64,000 bases of DNA from Orientallactaga sibirica (taxonomy: Eukaryota > Chordata > Mammalia > Rodentia > Dipodidae): NCBI GenBank assembly GCA_036365145.1, contig JAEOAD010002238.1, positions 1 to 64,000 of the forward strand. Direction: 5' to 3'. A program made the translations under genes and the position numbers. Under the pieces are notes generated by a model. The model was not told the origin of the DNA. It ran no database searches and was given only the letters and a program-made list of their open reading frames with translations. Below, in pieces: positions 43,076 to 53,905 of the stretch (the stretch's first letter is position 1; each line of letters begins with the position of its first letter).

Positions 43076-43515
43076 GGGAGAGAATAAGAATGGGAACACC
43101 AGGACATCCAGCCACTCCAAATAAACTACAGATGCAGGTGCCACATTCTGTATCTGTCTTTATGTGGGTCCTAGGGAATCAAACCTGGGTCCTTAGGCTT
43201 AGCAGGCAAATATCTTTTTTTTAATTTTTAATTTTTTTTATTTTTTAGAGAGAGACAGAGAGAGAGACAGACAGAGAGAGAGGGAGAGGGAGACAGATAG
43301 AGAATGGGCGCGTGAGCAGTCTCTCAGCTGCTGTGAACGAAATCCAGATGTGTGCGCCCCCTTGTGGGCAAGTGCGGCATTGAGCCCTTGCGTCACTTTG
43401 CACCTGGGACCTGGAGATTGGAACCACCGGTGTTCTTAGGCTTAGGAAGTAGGTGCCTTAACCGCTGAGCCATCTCTCCAGCCCAGGCAAATATCTTAAC
43501 TGCTGAGCCATCTCT
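43076..43515 (-). mobile_element. tRNA-derived SINE (minus) interrupted by a second SINE
   Basis: Body GAATGGGAACACCAGGACATCC from 43090. It is broken at CAGGCAAATATCTT (43203-43216) and resumes at CAGGCAAATATCTT (43484-43497), then AACTGCTGAGCCATCTCTCC ends the head complement. Confidence 0.92.
43217..43483 (-). mobile_element. Long-form tRNA-derived SINE nested in the previous one
   Basis: T-run tail, GAGAGACAGACAGAGAGAG, GTGCGCCCCCTTGTGGGC central block and CTGAGCCATCTCTCCAGCCC head complement. It is flanked by a perfect 13-14 bp target-site duplication. Confidence 0.93.
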
Positions 43516-43885
43516 CCAGCCCACATTCAGGTTTCTGTTTTGATGTCTGAGAGGAAGGATGTGTGGAAGGTTGTGGGGAACCAAAGATAAATGAATATCT
43601 TGCCAGGAGCATACTCTGAGTCTCTCACGCCAATGACAAACAACAATAAGCATGCAAAAATTCTCAGAATGTCATAGGTTTGTTTGCCCACTTGTCAGCA
43701 GTAACTGATGGAGCTCTAGAAATCATCCTTTTTTTCCATTTCCTATATATAATGGTATCTCAACACTGGTTCCTATTTTTTACAACTAGCTAGCACAGGA
43801 ATCCACTCAGGTAATCTTCCACTCTGTGATCCGAAAGACACAACAGATTTCCCTTTCTCTGTTTCTTGGATCATGCTATTTACTT
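43516..43885. other. Stretch without recognised features
   Basis: No repeat or gene was recognised. Confidence 0.4.
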
Positions 43886-43887
43886 TT

Positions 43888-44071
43888 TTATTTATCTGTT
43901 TCAGAGAGAAAGAGAAAATGGGTGCTCTAGGACCTCCAGCCACTGCAAAGGAACTCCAGATGTATGCACCATCTTATGCATCTGGCTTACATGGGTCCAG
44001 GGGAATTGAACCTGGGTCTTTAGGCTTTGCAGGCAAATGCCTTAACCAGTGAGGAATCTCTCATCAGCCCA
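43888..44071 (-). mobile_element. tRNA-derived SINE (minus)
   Basis: AAAATGGGTGCTCTAGGACC body and ATGCCTTAACCAGTGAGG then CATCAGCCC head complement. Confidence 0.9.
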
Positions 44072-44123
44072 CTATTTACTTTGCTTTTGTGTTCTTTTTA
44101 TGATCATAGAACTTTATTAAAGG

Positions 44124-44310
44124 GCTGGGGCGATAGTTCGATAAGCAAAGTGAATGCCTACTGTGCAGGAAGCTCTGGGTTTCATCCCCCCATTCTGCAT
44201 CAATCTTGCATGAAAACACTCCTAGAATTTGGGAGGTGGAAACAGGAGGATCAGAAGTTCAAGGTCATTCTCTATCTCAGCAAGTTCAAGGACAGCTTGA
44301 GTGAGTCACA
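44124..44310 (+). mobile_element. B4-like composite SINE
   Basis: A tRNA-like head (GGGCTGGGGCGATAGTTCG, GGGTTTCATCCCCC) is fused to a 7SL/B1-like second half (GAATTTGGGAGGTGGAAAC, AAGTTCAAGGTCATTC). This matches the known B4 architecture in rodents. Confidence 0.65.
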
Positions 44311-44447
44311 TATTGCTTGGGGCCTCTCAAAGGGCTCTGGTTGAGTTCCCAGTGGCCTCTTCAGGCCATACTGTGACCAGTCTACCTATTCCTTTTGACC
44401 TTTCTGAATCTCATTTGTCATTTTGCTCCAACCAGCATCCATCTTTC

Positions 44448-44590
44448 AAGGCTGGGCATGGTGGTGCACACTTTACTCCTAGCACTTGTGAGGCTTGTGG
44501 ATGTGAGTTTGAAGTCAGCCTGAGACTGCATAGTGAATTCCAGAGCAGGCTGGAGTACAGCAAGACCCTACCTTGAAAACCCAAAAATAT
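44448..44590 (+). mobile_element. B1-like SINE
   Basis: GGCTGGGCATGGTGGTGCACAC to CCCTACCTTGAAAACCC. Confidence 0.93.
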
Positions 44591-44739
44591 AACAGAATCC
44601 ATCTTCTTCAGGAAGCCTAGAGCTTGTGGAATCTGCCACACTCTCTCTGGGGCACTTATACTTCTACCCAGGACTGTGACATTTGCCCCTTACTCTAAGC
44701 TTCTAGAGGTTCATGGTCTCAACAGTTTTCTTTTATTTT

Positions 44740-44992
44740 TTCTTTTTTTTTTTTTTTTTTTTTGGAGAGAGACAGACAGACAGAGAGAGGAGAGGGAGAC
44801 AGATAGAGACGGGCGCCCAAGCACTCTCTCAGCTGCTGTGAATGAAATCCAGATGCGTGCGCCCCCTTGTGGGCAAGTGCAGCATTGTGCCCTTGCATCT
44901 CTGCATCTGGCTAAACATGGGACTGGGAGATTGGAACCGGGTTCTTAGACTTAGCAGGTAGGTGCCTTAACTGCTAAGCCATCTCTCCAGCC
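44740..44992 (-). mobile_element. Long-form tRNA-derived SINE (minus)
   Basis: Long T-run, GGAGAGAGACAGACAGACAG, GCGTGCGCCCCCTTGTGGGC central block and CTAAGCCATCTCTCCAGCCC head complement. It looks young. Confidence 0.93.
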
Positions 44993-45009
44993 CAAAATTT
45001 TTCTTTTTT

Positions 45010-45158
45010 TTTTCTTTTTTTTTTTGGAGTAGAGTCTTTCTGTAGACCAGACTAACCTGACATTCACTCTGTAGTCTCAGGCTGGCCTCAAACTCATGGC
45101 CATTATCCTTCTACCTCTGCCTCCTGAGTGCCAGTGCTATGATTAAAAGCATTGGCAT
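45010..45158 (-). mobile_element. B1-like SINE (minus)
   Basis: GGAGTAGAGTCTTTCTGTAG, ATTCACTCTGTAGTCTCAGG and GTGCTATGATTAAAAGC. It sits directly against the preceding SINE. Confidence 0.9.
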
Positions 45159-45299
45159 CTTTTGTGCCCCTATTGAAAGGTTACAAGAGGGTCGTCCCAT
45201 GGAACAGCCATGACACACATTTGCTACAATCTCCTAAATGGGGATTACAGTCATTTACTAGACCCAGCAAAATCCTTGTCTCTAAAAAATTGGAGTCGA

Positions 45300-45512
45300 G
45301 ATCTGGAGACATGGCTTAGAAGTTAACGTGCTTGCCTGCAAAGCCAATGGACCCAGGTTTGATTCCCCAGGACCCATGTGCAGCCAGATGCACAAGGTGG
45401 CACATGCATCTGCAGTTTGTTTGCAGTGGCTGGAGACCCTGGCTTGCCCATTCTCTTTTTCCCTCTCTATCTGTCCCTCCCCTCTCAAGTAAATAAATAA
45501 ATAAATAAAATA
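45300..45512 (+). mobile_element. tRNA-derived SINE, short form
   Basis: GATCTGGAGACATGGCTTAG head, GGTTTGATTCCCC box B and a CTCAAGTAAATAAATAAATA tail. Confidence 0.92.
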
Positions 45513-45527
45513 TTAAAATATTTATTT

Positions 45528-45589
45528 TCTGGGTGTGGTGGTACGTGCCTTTAATCCCAGAACTTGGGAGCCCAGGCATGGTACTCTCC
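45528..45589 (+). mobile_element. B1-like SINE 5' fragment
   Basis: GGGTGTGGTGGTACGTGCC and TTTAATCCCAGAACTTGGGAG only. Confidence 0.75.
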
Positions 45590-45712
45590 ACAGTGAGATG
45601 GGTTATTGTATCGTGACTAAGATCACCTAGAAACTCCCTTGCAGGCATGCCCAGAGGTGTGTCTCTAGTGATTCTACATCCTATCCAGTCGACAATCATA
45701 AATTAACCATCC
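45590..45712. repeat. End fragment of an uncertain rodent interspersed repeat
   Basis: CACCTAGAAACTCCCTTGC, GGCATGCCCAGAGGTGTGTC and CATCCTATCCAGTCGACAATC resemble the terminal portion of the repeat seen at 24652. Confidence 0.45.
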
Positions 45713-45714
45713 GT

Positions 45715-45866
45715 GGGCTGGAGAGATGGCTCAGCAGTTAAGGTACTTTCCTGTGAAGCCTAAGGACCCGGGTTTAATTCCCTAGTGCCAACATAAATCC
45801 AGATGTACAAGGTGGGACATGTGTCTTGAGTTCCACTGCAGTGGCTGGAGGCCCTGGTGTATCCAT

Positions 45867-45900
<34 letters not shown>

Positions 45901-45903
45901 GTA

Positions 45904-45982
<79 letters not shown>

Positions 45983-45985
45983 CTA
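45715..45985 (+). mobile_element. tRNA-derived SINE with (AT)n tail
   Basis: GGGCTGGAGAGATGGCTCAGC head. The CT tract passes into about 90 bp of (AT)n interrupted by GTATGTAC and GTGT (45888-45980). Confidence 0.93.
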
Positions 45986-46146
45986 CTCTTCTCACCACAG
46001 GAAATGATAGTGATGAAGTCCATGTCAGGGATGTATAATAGGTAAATGAGGGGAATAAAACCTCTCAAAATGAATGCATCAACCAGGATTAATGAAAGGA
46101 GAAGTTGGTAAGAAACAGAACAGGGTTTTATAAAAGCATATTGAGG

Positions 46147-46318
46147 GCTGGAGGGATGGCTTAGCAGTTAAGGCACTTCCCTGATAAGACAAAAGACTCA
46201 GGTTCCATTCATCTGGAGTTCATTTGCAGTGGCTGGAGGCCCTGGTGTGCCCATTCTCTTTCTTCCTCTCTCTTTCCTCTCTCTCCCTCAAATAAATAAA
46301 TACAAATATATTTTTAAA
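46147..46318 (+). mobile_element. tRNA-derived SINE with internal deletion
   Basis: GGGCTGGAGGGATGGCTTAGC head jumps from GGTTCCATT to CATCTGGAGTTCATTTGC, losing about 40-50 bp, then CT tract and CAAATAAATAAATAC tail. Confidence 0.9.
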
Positions 46319-47434
46319 GTATATTTAGTCTCTGCACATGGATTTTTGGAAGTCTCTTGAGATAGTTGGTACAGCTGAAGTGGGAAGAATCAATTGTAAG
46401 TGGGTAAGAAGATTTTCTGGCTGAACTTCTCCCCAGCCACTGCCTGAGCAGTTGCTCTGGCATTACCCAGAAGCAGGTAACGATGTTTGTTTAGTAGTAC
46501 TGACGTCTTTTTATAATGCTCTGCTATACCTGAGGTGTTATTTTGCAATAAATGTTCAATTTGCATTTTACTGTACAAAATTTAATTGCCTGTTTTCTTC
46601 ATTCTAAAAAGGAAAGTTTAGGACAACTATTCAGCAGCAATCACAATGCTAATTTACCCTACAATGGCTATGTAATAGGCTCATACACTCTAAACCTTCA
46701 TATAGTCTCCAAAAAGAAAACAAATATGTAGATGCTAATAGTGGAAACACTGATTAACAGGCAGTCCTCATCAAAATCTCTCATTTAAAGTATAACAAGG
46801 CACTTTACCTGGGGTCTTGAGTTTTGAGATTACATAGTTAATTCAGGTTAGCCTATCAAGTGAGATTCGAAAAAAGTCACACCAGTCCAGCAGCTTCAAA
46901 CCACAAGCCCATGCAGCTGGTGGCACAGAATGGCTGGAGCAGAAACAAGGTGAGGGGATTTCCCATTCACATCAGCCTCCTCAAAAGGGCAAGAAACCTG
47001 AAAGGGAAGATACCAGAGACCAGCTGAGCAGCTGCTAAAGGAGATACAAATGGGCTAGCTGAGCAGCTATGATATGACTCCATGCACCCTGCAAAGTCTC
47101 CTATCCCCCAGCCATTAGGGCCTTGAATCTCCAGAGAATTCATTCACTCCTGACCACAGAGCACCACGAGGGACCAAGGTGGCCACTCAGCATTGGTGAG
47201 ATTGGAAACTATCCAAAAAGGAAACAGGGCCTAATTATACAAAGCCAGATACATAGTCCCGCACTGTATATATTCATCTCTCCTTCCATGTAAAGGAAAG
47301 TTGTGTATTACATTTGACTGATATATTCTTAGTGGCCTTTATCTTTCTCAAATAAGTTGTATTTTACTGTTGACTATTGTTGCCTATGATGTTTCCTGAT
47401 TTTAAGGGCCTCTGTCTTTTTCTTTTTTAATAAT
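46319..47434. other. About 1.1 kb without recognised features
   Basis: I read both strands and saw no gene, SINE, L1 or LTR signature. The only open frames are short and without domains. Confidence 0.4.
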
Positions 47435-49390
47435 TTCTTTTTTATATTATTCTAATTTTACATTCCTATTGGTGACTCCATTATCCTCCTCCCTGTCCTC
47501 CCCCCTCCAAAGGGACCTCATCAATGAGGGATGTGGGTCTTGCACCTGTGGGGGTAGTCAAAAATTATGGGGGATAGGCCAAGTCTCTGTGCATAATGAC
47601 CCAACTTGTGGCTCTAACACTCTCTTCCTCCTCTTCCACAAACTTCCCGAGCCACGTTGGGATCATTTTAGTTCTACTTCAGTGGTGAGGTTTTGGGAGG
47701 CTCTGTGTCTCTGGATATCTGGCTTAGTAGGAGTTGGATGTTCTCTGTGTTTATCTCCTTCAGCCTTTTTCAGGTGTCATGTTCACCAAGAAAGCTGTAC
47801 TCTTGCCCTTTCCCTGCATTACTCTATGATTTCAGCTGGGGCCCTGGTGAGGTGTGATAGGCTGATCCTTCCTTCAGGTTTGTTGTCCATCTTTAAAAAA
47901 TAAGCAAATTCTCCAACACAGAGAGAAGTTAGTACTAGATAGATGGAATGGCCATAGTTATTTTATAGAGAATTTTATATGTGTAGGTCCTATTCTAGCT
48001 CACATTTAGTAGGAGCTTATCTTGGAGACTGAGCTCATTTTTTTTTCATTTTTTTGTATATGGTTTTGACTTATTTCCCAGTTCCACTTTACAACTCCAA
48101 TGAGTTCCATTTCACTGAGTGGGTCTCTTTAGTCAAATTAAGAGCAGTTGGTTACAAGGTCATGGCTGTGTGCCACTACTGCACTTGTTTGAGCATTGTG
48201 TCATGTTGCCCCCCCTTCTGCAATGGGTGAGCCTTGGAAACCAAGTGTTGTTTGGACAGATGCACTATGTTCATTTTCCCCAGTCACTCATGTAGCACCC
48301 TCTAGCACTAGACTAGCTAACTGTCTGGGGACTGACCCTCTTCCAGATTCTGATCAGGTCTCTCCATGTTTTGTCTCACCTGTGTTTTGCTGTTTTCAGT
48401 ACAATAGGGTCTTAGTCCAACTTAAGTTTTGGTGAATCATTAAGAACTCTGACAGAAATCAGTGTTTTTGGGAAACCTGATGGTCTCTGGATCAACATGG
48501 CTCATCAGTGCATTTTTCCAGATTTCAGTTGGCTGGTCACATGGAGAAGGTTTTCTTCAGCACCATCTTGCTGGTACTCAGGCAAGGATGTTATGAGTCA
48601 GTGCCAAGGAAGGTGGAGGAAGAAAAGGATAGGTACCTCTTTACAAGAAAAAGAAAGTGAGTATTCAAGAGAGGAAAGGGGAGAGGGTGGGGATAGGGAG
48701 AGAGAGAAACAGGATGGGAGATTAAGGTTGGTCTTCATGACTTGTTTGTCCAGTTCCCAATGAGTTGGTTCCAGTGTTGATCTGTGGGTCAAATTAAGGA
48801 CCAATTTGTTTTACCCTGGCTGTGTGCACTACTGCACTTGTTTGAGCATTTTATGTCATTTTATTTCCTGCTGGGTAGCATTAAACTAGAGTTGTTTGGA
48901 CAGATGTTGGTCATTTTCTCCCCTTCCACTCTGTTCCACCCTTTGGAACCTCCCACTTTACCCTCCCTTCCATCCCACCCTCCCTTTTTTCTGGTCCTCA
49001 GTGTATTTATTAGGTTTGGCAGCATCTCAGGAAGATTCAGGTTAGGAGCTGAAAGTTAAATGAATGAGACCAGGTGGAGGAAGAAAAGATAGGTAATATT
49101 TTTTTTTTTGGTAAGCCTAAGAACCCAGTTCCAATCTCCAGGTAGGGTCTCAGATGGAAAGTGATCCAGGGTGACCTGCAATTAACAAGGGGGTGACCTG
49201 GATTTTGTTAACAGCTGAGAGACTCAGGTGTGCCCCTTTTCTATCTCTCCCCCCTCCTCCTACTGTGCCTCCAAAAACAAATAATAAAATAATTTTAAAA
49301 ATTAAAAAGTGAGGGATTAAAGGAGAGCACCACCACCATGACAATTAGATTTTTGTGAATGGATGAGCTCACTGAGGATAATCTGTCTTT
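47435..49390 (-). mobile_element. 5'-truncated young-family L1 (minus), mostly 3'UTR
   Basis: The complement of the 3' terminal sequence (AATTTTACATTCCTATTGGTG at 47454) matches the end of the 31692-39215 element. The pyrimidine tract CCCTCCCTTCCATCCCACCC (about 48962-48981) is the complement of the polypurine tract. GGATGAGCTCACTGAGGATAA (49361) is the complement of the ORF2 C terminus. A block near 48120-48290 is partly repeated at 48780-48920. A SINE splits it at 49110-49310. Confidence 0.85.
49110..49310 (+). mobile_element. 5'-truncated long-form tRNA-derived SINE
   Basis: TAAGCCTAAGAACCCAGTTCC, AACAGCTGAGAGACTCAGG and a CCAAAAACAAATAATAAAAT tail; head missing. Confidence 0.75.
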
Positions 49391-49719
49391 TTCTTAAGTC
49401 ATTATGGGGCAGGGGAGCAGGGACTGACTTGGAACTGGTTTCAGACTAGAAATCTCAATCTCCAAGTTGACAGGATTAAGAGTATGGTACAATACAAACC
49501 TTTAGGGACTTTGGCTTTACTAGATTATCTGTTTAATTTAATCCCCATGCTAGTATAAATACTCTGTGCTGTTATTGATTGAATGTCTATACTGCTTAGT
49601 TGAATTTTAGAATTTGTCAGTAATTTGCCTCACCCAGTCTACTACAATAATTCAATAGCAGGCAAACTCAACATGTAGGGTCACTTCTGCTGTTTCTCTT
49701 GGAGTATAAAAGCTACACC
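49391..49719. other. Stretch without recognised features
   Basis: AT-rich, unique-looking; it may include degraded 5' sequence of the following old L1. Confidence 0.35.
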
Positions 49720-49902
49720 TAACACCTTAAACTTCTATAATGAAGATATATAAAGTCAGGTTTATATGGCTAAGAACAATGCAGATGATTAGAAATCACA
49801 AGCATCAAATTAATTCAAGATGCAAAAATCCCTTCATCATAATACAAGAAACACAAAATTCAAGACAATACAATCTCACCAAAAATCACAAATCCATCAG
49901 AA

Positions 49903-50880
49903 ATGACCTCCAGTGAGACTTCTTTAGATGAAATGCCTGACAAAGATTTAAAAAAAAAATGAATATATCTATACTCAAAGAAATCAAAGAAGAAATGAAA
50001 GGAATTAAAGGAGAAAACCAGCTCCTGAAGGAATCCCAAGAGAACACAGGAAATCAACTTAATGAATAAGTAGATCAATACAAAACATGAGTAAGGAAAT
50101 ATAAATAATGTACCAATAAGAAAAACTAGAAAGGAAAACCAGAGTAAGTCAAATAGAAAACTCTGTAGAAAGTTTCACCAGTAGAATGGATCAAGGAGAG
50201 GACAGAATATCTACACTAAAAGACCAGGTAGAAGATCTAATACAGTCCAAAAAGACAAGGAAAAACTAATAGGAAGGCATGAATGGGAATTTCAAGACAT
50301 TTGGGACACGATGAAGAGATAAAACATAAAAATCCAGGACATAGTAGAAGAAGAAATTCACTCCAAAGGCATAACAGATATTTTCAACAAAATCATAGAA
50401 GAAAATTTCCCCCAAGGAGGGAAAGGAATGCCAGTACAGATACAGGAAGCCTATAGAATGCCAAACAGACAAAATCAGGCAAGAACCTCTCAATGTCATA
50501 TTATAATTAAACTACAAAAGACATAAAGCAAATAAAATATATTTAAAGCAGTTACAGAGGAAAATCATGTCACATACAAACGCAAGCTCATCAGAATAAC
50601 AACAGATTACTCAACATGAACCTTAAAAGCCAGAAGGGCTTGGAATGATGTATTCCATGTTCTGAAAGATAACAACTATCCACCAAGATTACTTTATCCT
50701 GCAAAGTTATCCATTCTAATCGACAGAGAAATAAGGACATTCAACAAAAAAAGCAGGCTAAAGAAAGATATGAAGACCAAACCAGCTCTACAGAACATAC
50801 ATGAAAGGATCCTTCATGTTGAAAAGAAAGCAAAGCACACACATAAGGAACCTGGAATAAAACATACCACACTCAAATAG
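49903..50880 (+). pseudogene. Old L1 ORF1 remnant
   Basis: ATG at 49903 opens a sequence of the SSETSLDEMPDKDLK type, known from rodent L1 ORF1. It is followed by coiled-coil remnants and a degraded C-terminal domain (SHITYKRKLIRITTDYST-like, about 50565-50620; PRLLYPAKLSILIDREIRTF-like, about 50685-50740). Several in-frame stops. It ends at TAG 50878-50880. Confidence 0.82.
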
Positions 50881-52329
50881 TAGTTAATACAAGAGAGCAA
50901 AGGTAAAACCAGAGGAACTACAAAACAAGAAAAACTGGCAAAAATAAATACACATCTTTCAATAATAACTATTAATATCTATGGCCTCAATACCCCAACC
51001 AAAAGACACAGGTTTGCAGACTGGCTTAAAAAGCAGGATCCTTCAATTTGTTGCTTCCAATGAACTCACCATTCCACAAAAGATGTATACTATCTTGGGT
51101 GAAAGATTGGAAAACAATGTTTCAAGGAAATGGACCTCAAAAACAAATAGGTGTCACTATCCAACTATCAGACAGGGTAGACTTAAGACCAATATTAGTT
51201 AGGAAAGATAAGGAAGGTCACTTTATATTGATTAAAGGAACACTCCAACAGAAGGACAATATGATTCTAAACATATATTCACCTAACTTGTGGGCTCCCA
51301 ATTCCATCAAACAAATACTATAAGAAATAAGGTCACAGATAATATCAAACACAGTTGTAGTGGGTGACTTCAACTCCCCACTCTGATCAATTGACAGGTC
51401 ATCCCAGCAAAAAATAAACAAAGATATCTGGATTAAATGAGGTCATAGAACAAATGGACCTAACAGATATTTACAGAACATTTCACCCAAATGCTGTGGA
51501 ATAAACATTCTTTTCAGCAGCACGTGGGACATTTTTTAAAACAGACCACATATTAGTACACAGAACAAATCTTAACAAATACAAGAAAAGTGAAATACTT
51601 CCTTGAACTCTATCTGATCACAATGGGATTAACCTGCAAATCAATAGCAGGAAAAGCTATAGAGCATAAACAAAAGCATGGTGATTAAACAATATATTAC
51701 TAAATGATGAATGGGGCAATGATGAAATGAAAAAGAAAATCAAAAATTTCATGGAAACAAATGATAATGAGAATACAACATACCAAAACTTTTAGGACAA
51801 AATAAAGGCAGTCCTAAGGGGGAAATTTATAGCTTTAAGTGCCTACATTAAGAAATCAGAAAGGTCACAAGTAAACAATTTAATGCTTCATCTTGCAACC
51901 TTGGAAAAAGAGGAACAAGGCAAACCAAAAATCAGTACACATGAAGAAATATTAAAAATTATGGCAGAAATTAATGAAATAGAAACCAAAAAACAATACA
52001 AAGAATCAATGAAACAAAGAGTTGGTTCTTTGAAAGGGTAAACAAGATTGAAAAATCCTTAGCAAATCCAACCAAAATAAAGAAGAGACACAAATTAATA
52101 AAACTAGAGATGAAAAAGGACCATGACAACAGATGCCAGAGAAATTAAAAAAATAATAATTTGGACATACTGTAAGAACACATGCTACACTAAATTTCAA
52201 AATCTGAAAGAAATGGATGATTTATTTGAATTATATAACCTACCAAAATTAAATTAAGATGAGATTAATCACTTAAATAGACATATAACAAATATGGAGA
52301 TCCAAGAAGTTATAAAGAAAAAATCTCCC

Positions 52330-52468
52330 AGGGCTGGAGAGATGGCTTAGAGATGCCTTCAAAGCCAAAGGATCCTGGTTCAATTCTCCAGGACCCACAT
52401 ACACCAGATGCACAAGAGGATGCAGGCATCTGGAGTTCATTTGCAGTGGCTGGAAGCCCTGGCATGCC

Positions 52469-52509
<41 letters not shown>

Positions 52510-52525
52510 AAATAAAATATATTTC
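52330..52525 (+). mobile_element. tRNA-derived SINE at the RT deletion junction
   Basis: AGGGCTGGAGAGATGGCTTAG head, GGTTCAATTCTCC box B-like, (TC)n and a TCAAATAAATAAAATAT tail. I see no convincing target-site duplication. Confidence 0.92.
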
Positions 52526-53689
52526 AACAAAATAAATTGCAGAAGACACTAGGAAATAAAAATATATCTCTTGTTTTTCGACTGGAAGAATCAATATTGT
52601 GAAAATGGCAATCTTACCAAAAGCAATCTACATATGTAATGCAATCCCCACCAAAATTCCAAAGGCATTCTTCATGGAAATAGAAAAAAATCCTAAAATT
52701 CAATTTGGAAGCACAAAACCCCTCAAATATCTAAAACAATTATAAGAAACAAAATGAGGTGGTAGTATCATCATACTATATTTCAACCTATATTACAGGG
52801 CCATAGTAACAAAAACAGCATGGTACAGACACAAAAACAGACATGTAGATCAGTGGAACAGAATAGAGGACCCAGATGTGAGCCCAGGTAGCTACAGCCA
52901 CCTTCTCTTTAACAAAAATGACAAAAATACTCATTTCAGAAAAGACAGGTTCTTCAACAAGTGATGCTGGGAAAACTGTATATATATCTGTAGAAGGATG
53001 GAAAAGGTTCTTATCTCTCTTCATCCAGAGTAATTAAGTCCAAGTGGATCAAAGACCTTGATATCAGACCTGAAACTCTGAAACTGTTAGAGGAAAAATT
53101 AGGGGAAACCCTTCAACATATTGGTCTTGGCAAAGACTTTCTGAATATAACCACAGTTGCTCTGGAAAGAAAACCACTAATCAACCACTGGGACTTCATA
53201 AAATTGCAAAGCTTTTGTACAGCAAAGGACACAGTGAATAGAACAAGGAGCTAACCTACACATTGGGAGAAAATCTTTACCAGCTATACATCTGACAGAG
53301 ATTTAATATTCAGGATATACAAACAACTCAAAAAATTAAATAATAAGAAATCAAACAACCCAATTAAAAATGGCCTATGGAAGTAAATAGAGAGTTCTAA
53401 TCAGAAGAAATACAGATGTCATATAAACGTCTAAAAGAATGTTCTACACCCCTAGCCATCAGAGAAATGCAAATTAAAACTACTTCCATCTCACTTCTAT
53501 CAGAATGGCTACAATCACAAAAACAAATAACAATAAATGCTGGTGAGGATGTGGAAAAAAGGAGCCCTCCTACACTGTTGATGGGAATGCAATCTGGTAC
53601 AACCATTGTAGAAATTGGTGTGGAGTTTCCTGATACAACTATAAATAGATTTTGACGTTTACAGCTATAAATACATTGGCTACCGGATA

Positions 53690-53905
53690 GAATGACCCAG
53701 TTATACCAGCTGCCTAGGCAAATATTATCCATGACTTGTCTCACTGCAAGACCTTAGATGATCATCAAATTGACTAATCATACCATGTTCTAAAGTGGAA
53801 TGGGGAGGGGAGGAAATATCAGGTGGGGTTTTTGGTATAGATTAAAAGTCTCTATGACCCAGTCATACCACTCCTACGCATATATTCTAAGGACTTGTCT
53901 CACTA
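53690..53905 (+). repeat. Imperfect internal duplication within old ORF2
   Basis: ATGACCCAGTTATACCAGCTGCC...GACTTGTCTCACTGC (53692-53748) recurs as ATGACCCAGTCATACCACTCC...GACTTGTCTCACTACC (53856-53907), with about 110 bp of other sequence between. The second copy is in the normal ORF2 position. Confidence 0.7.

Noticed and set aside
42925..43115. Possible acidic-repeat exon
   Set aside because: Simple GAA/GAT purine tract with a SINE beside it; no splice sites or conserved frame supported.
45760..46068. Tyr/Ile repeat ORFs on both strands
   Set aside because: Translation of the (AT)n SINE tail.
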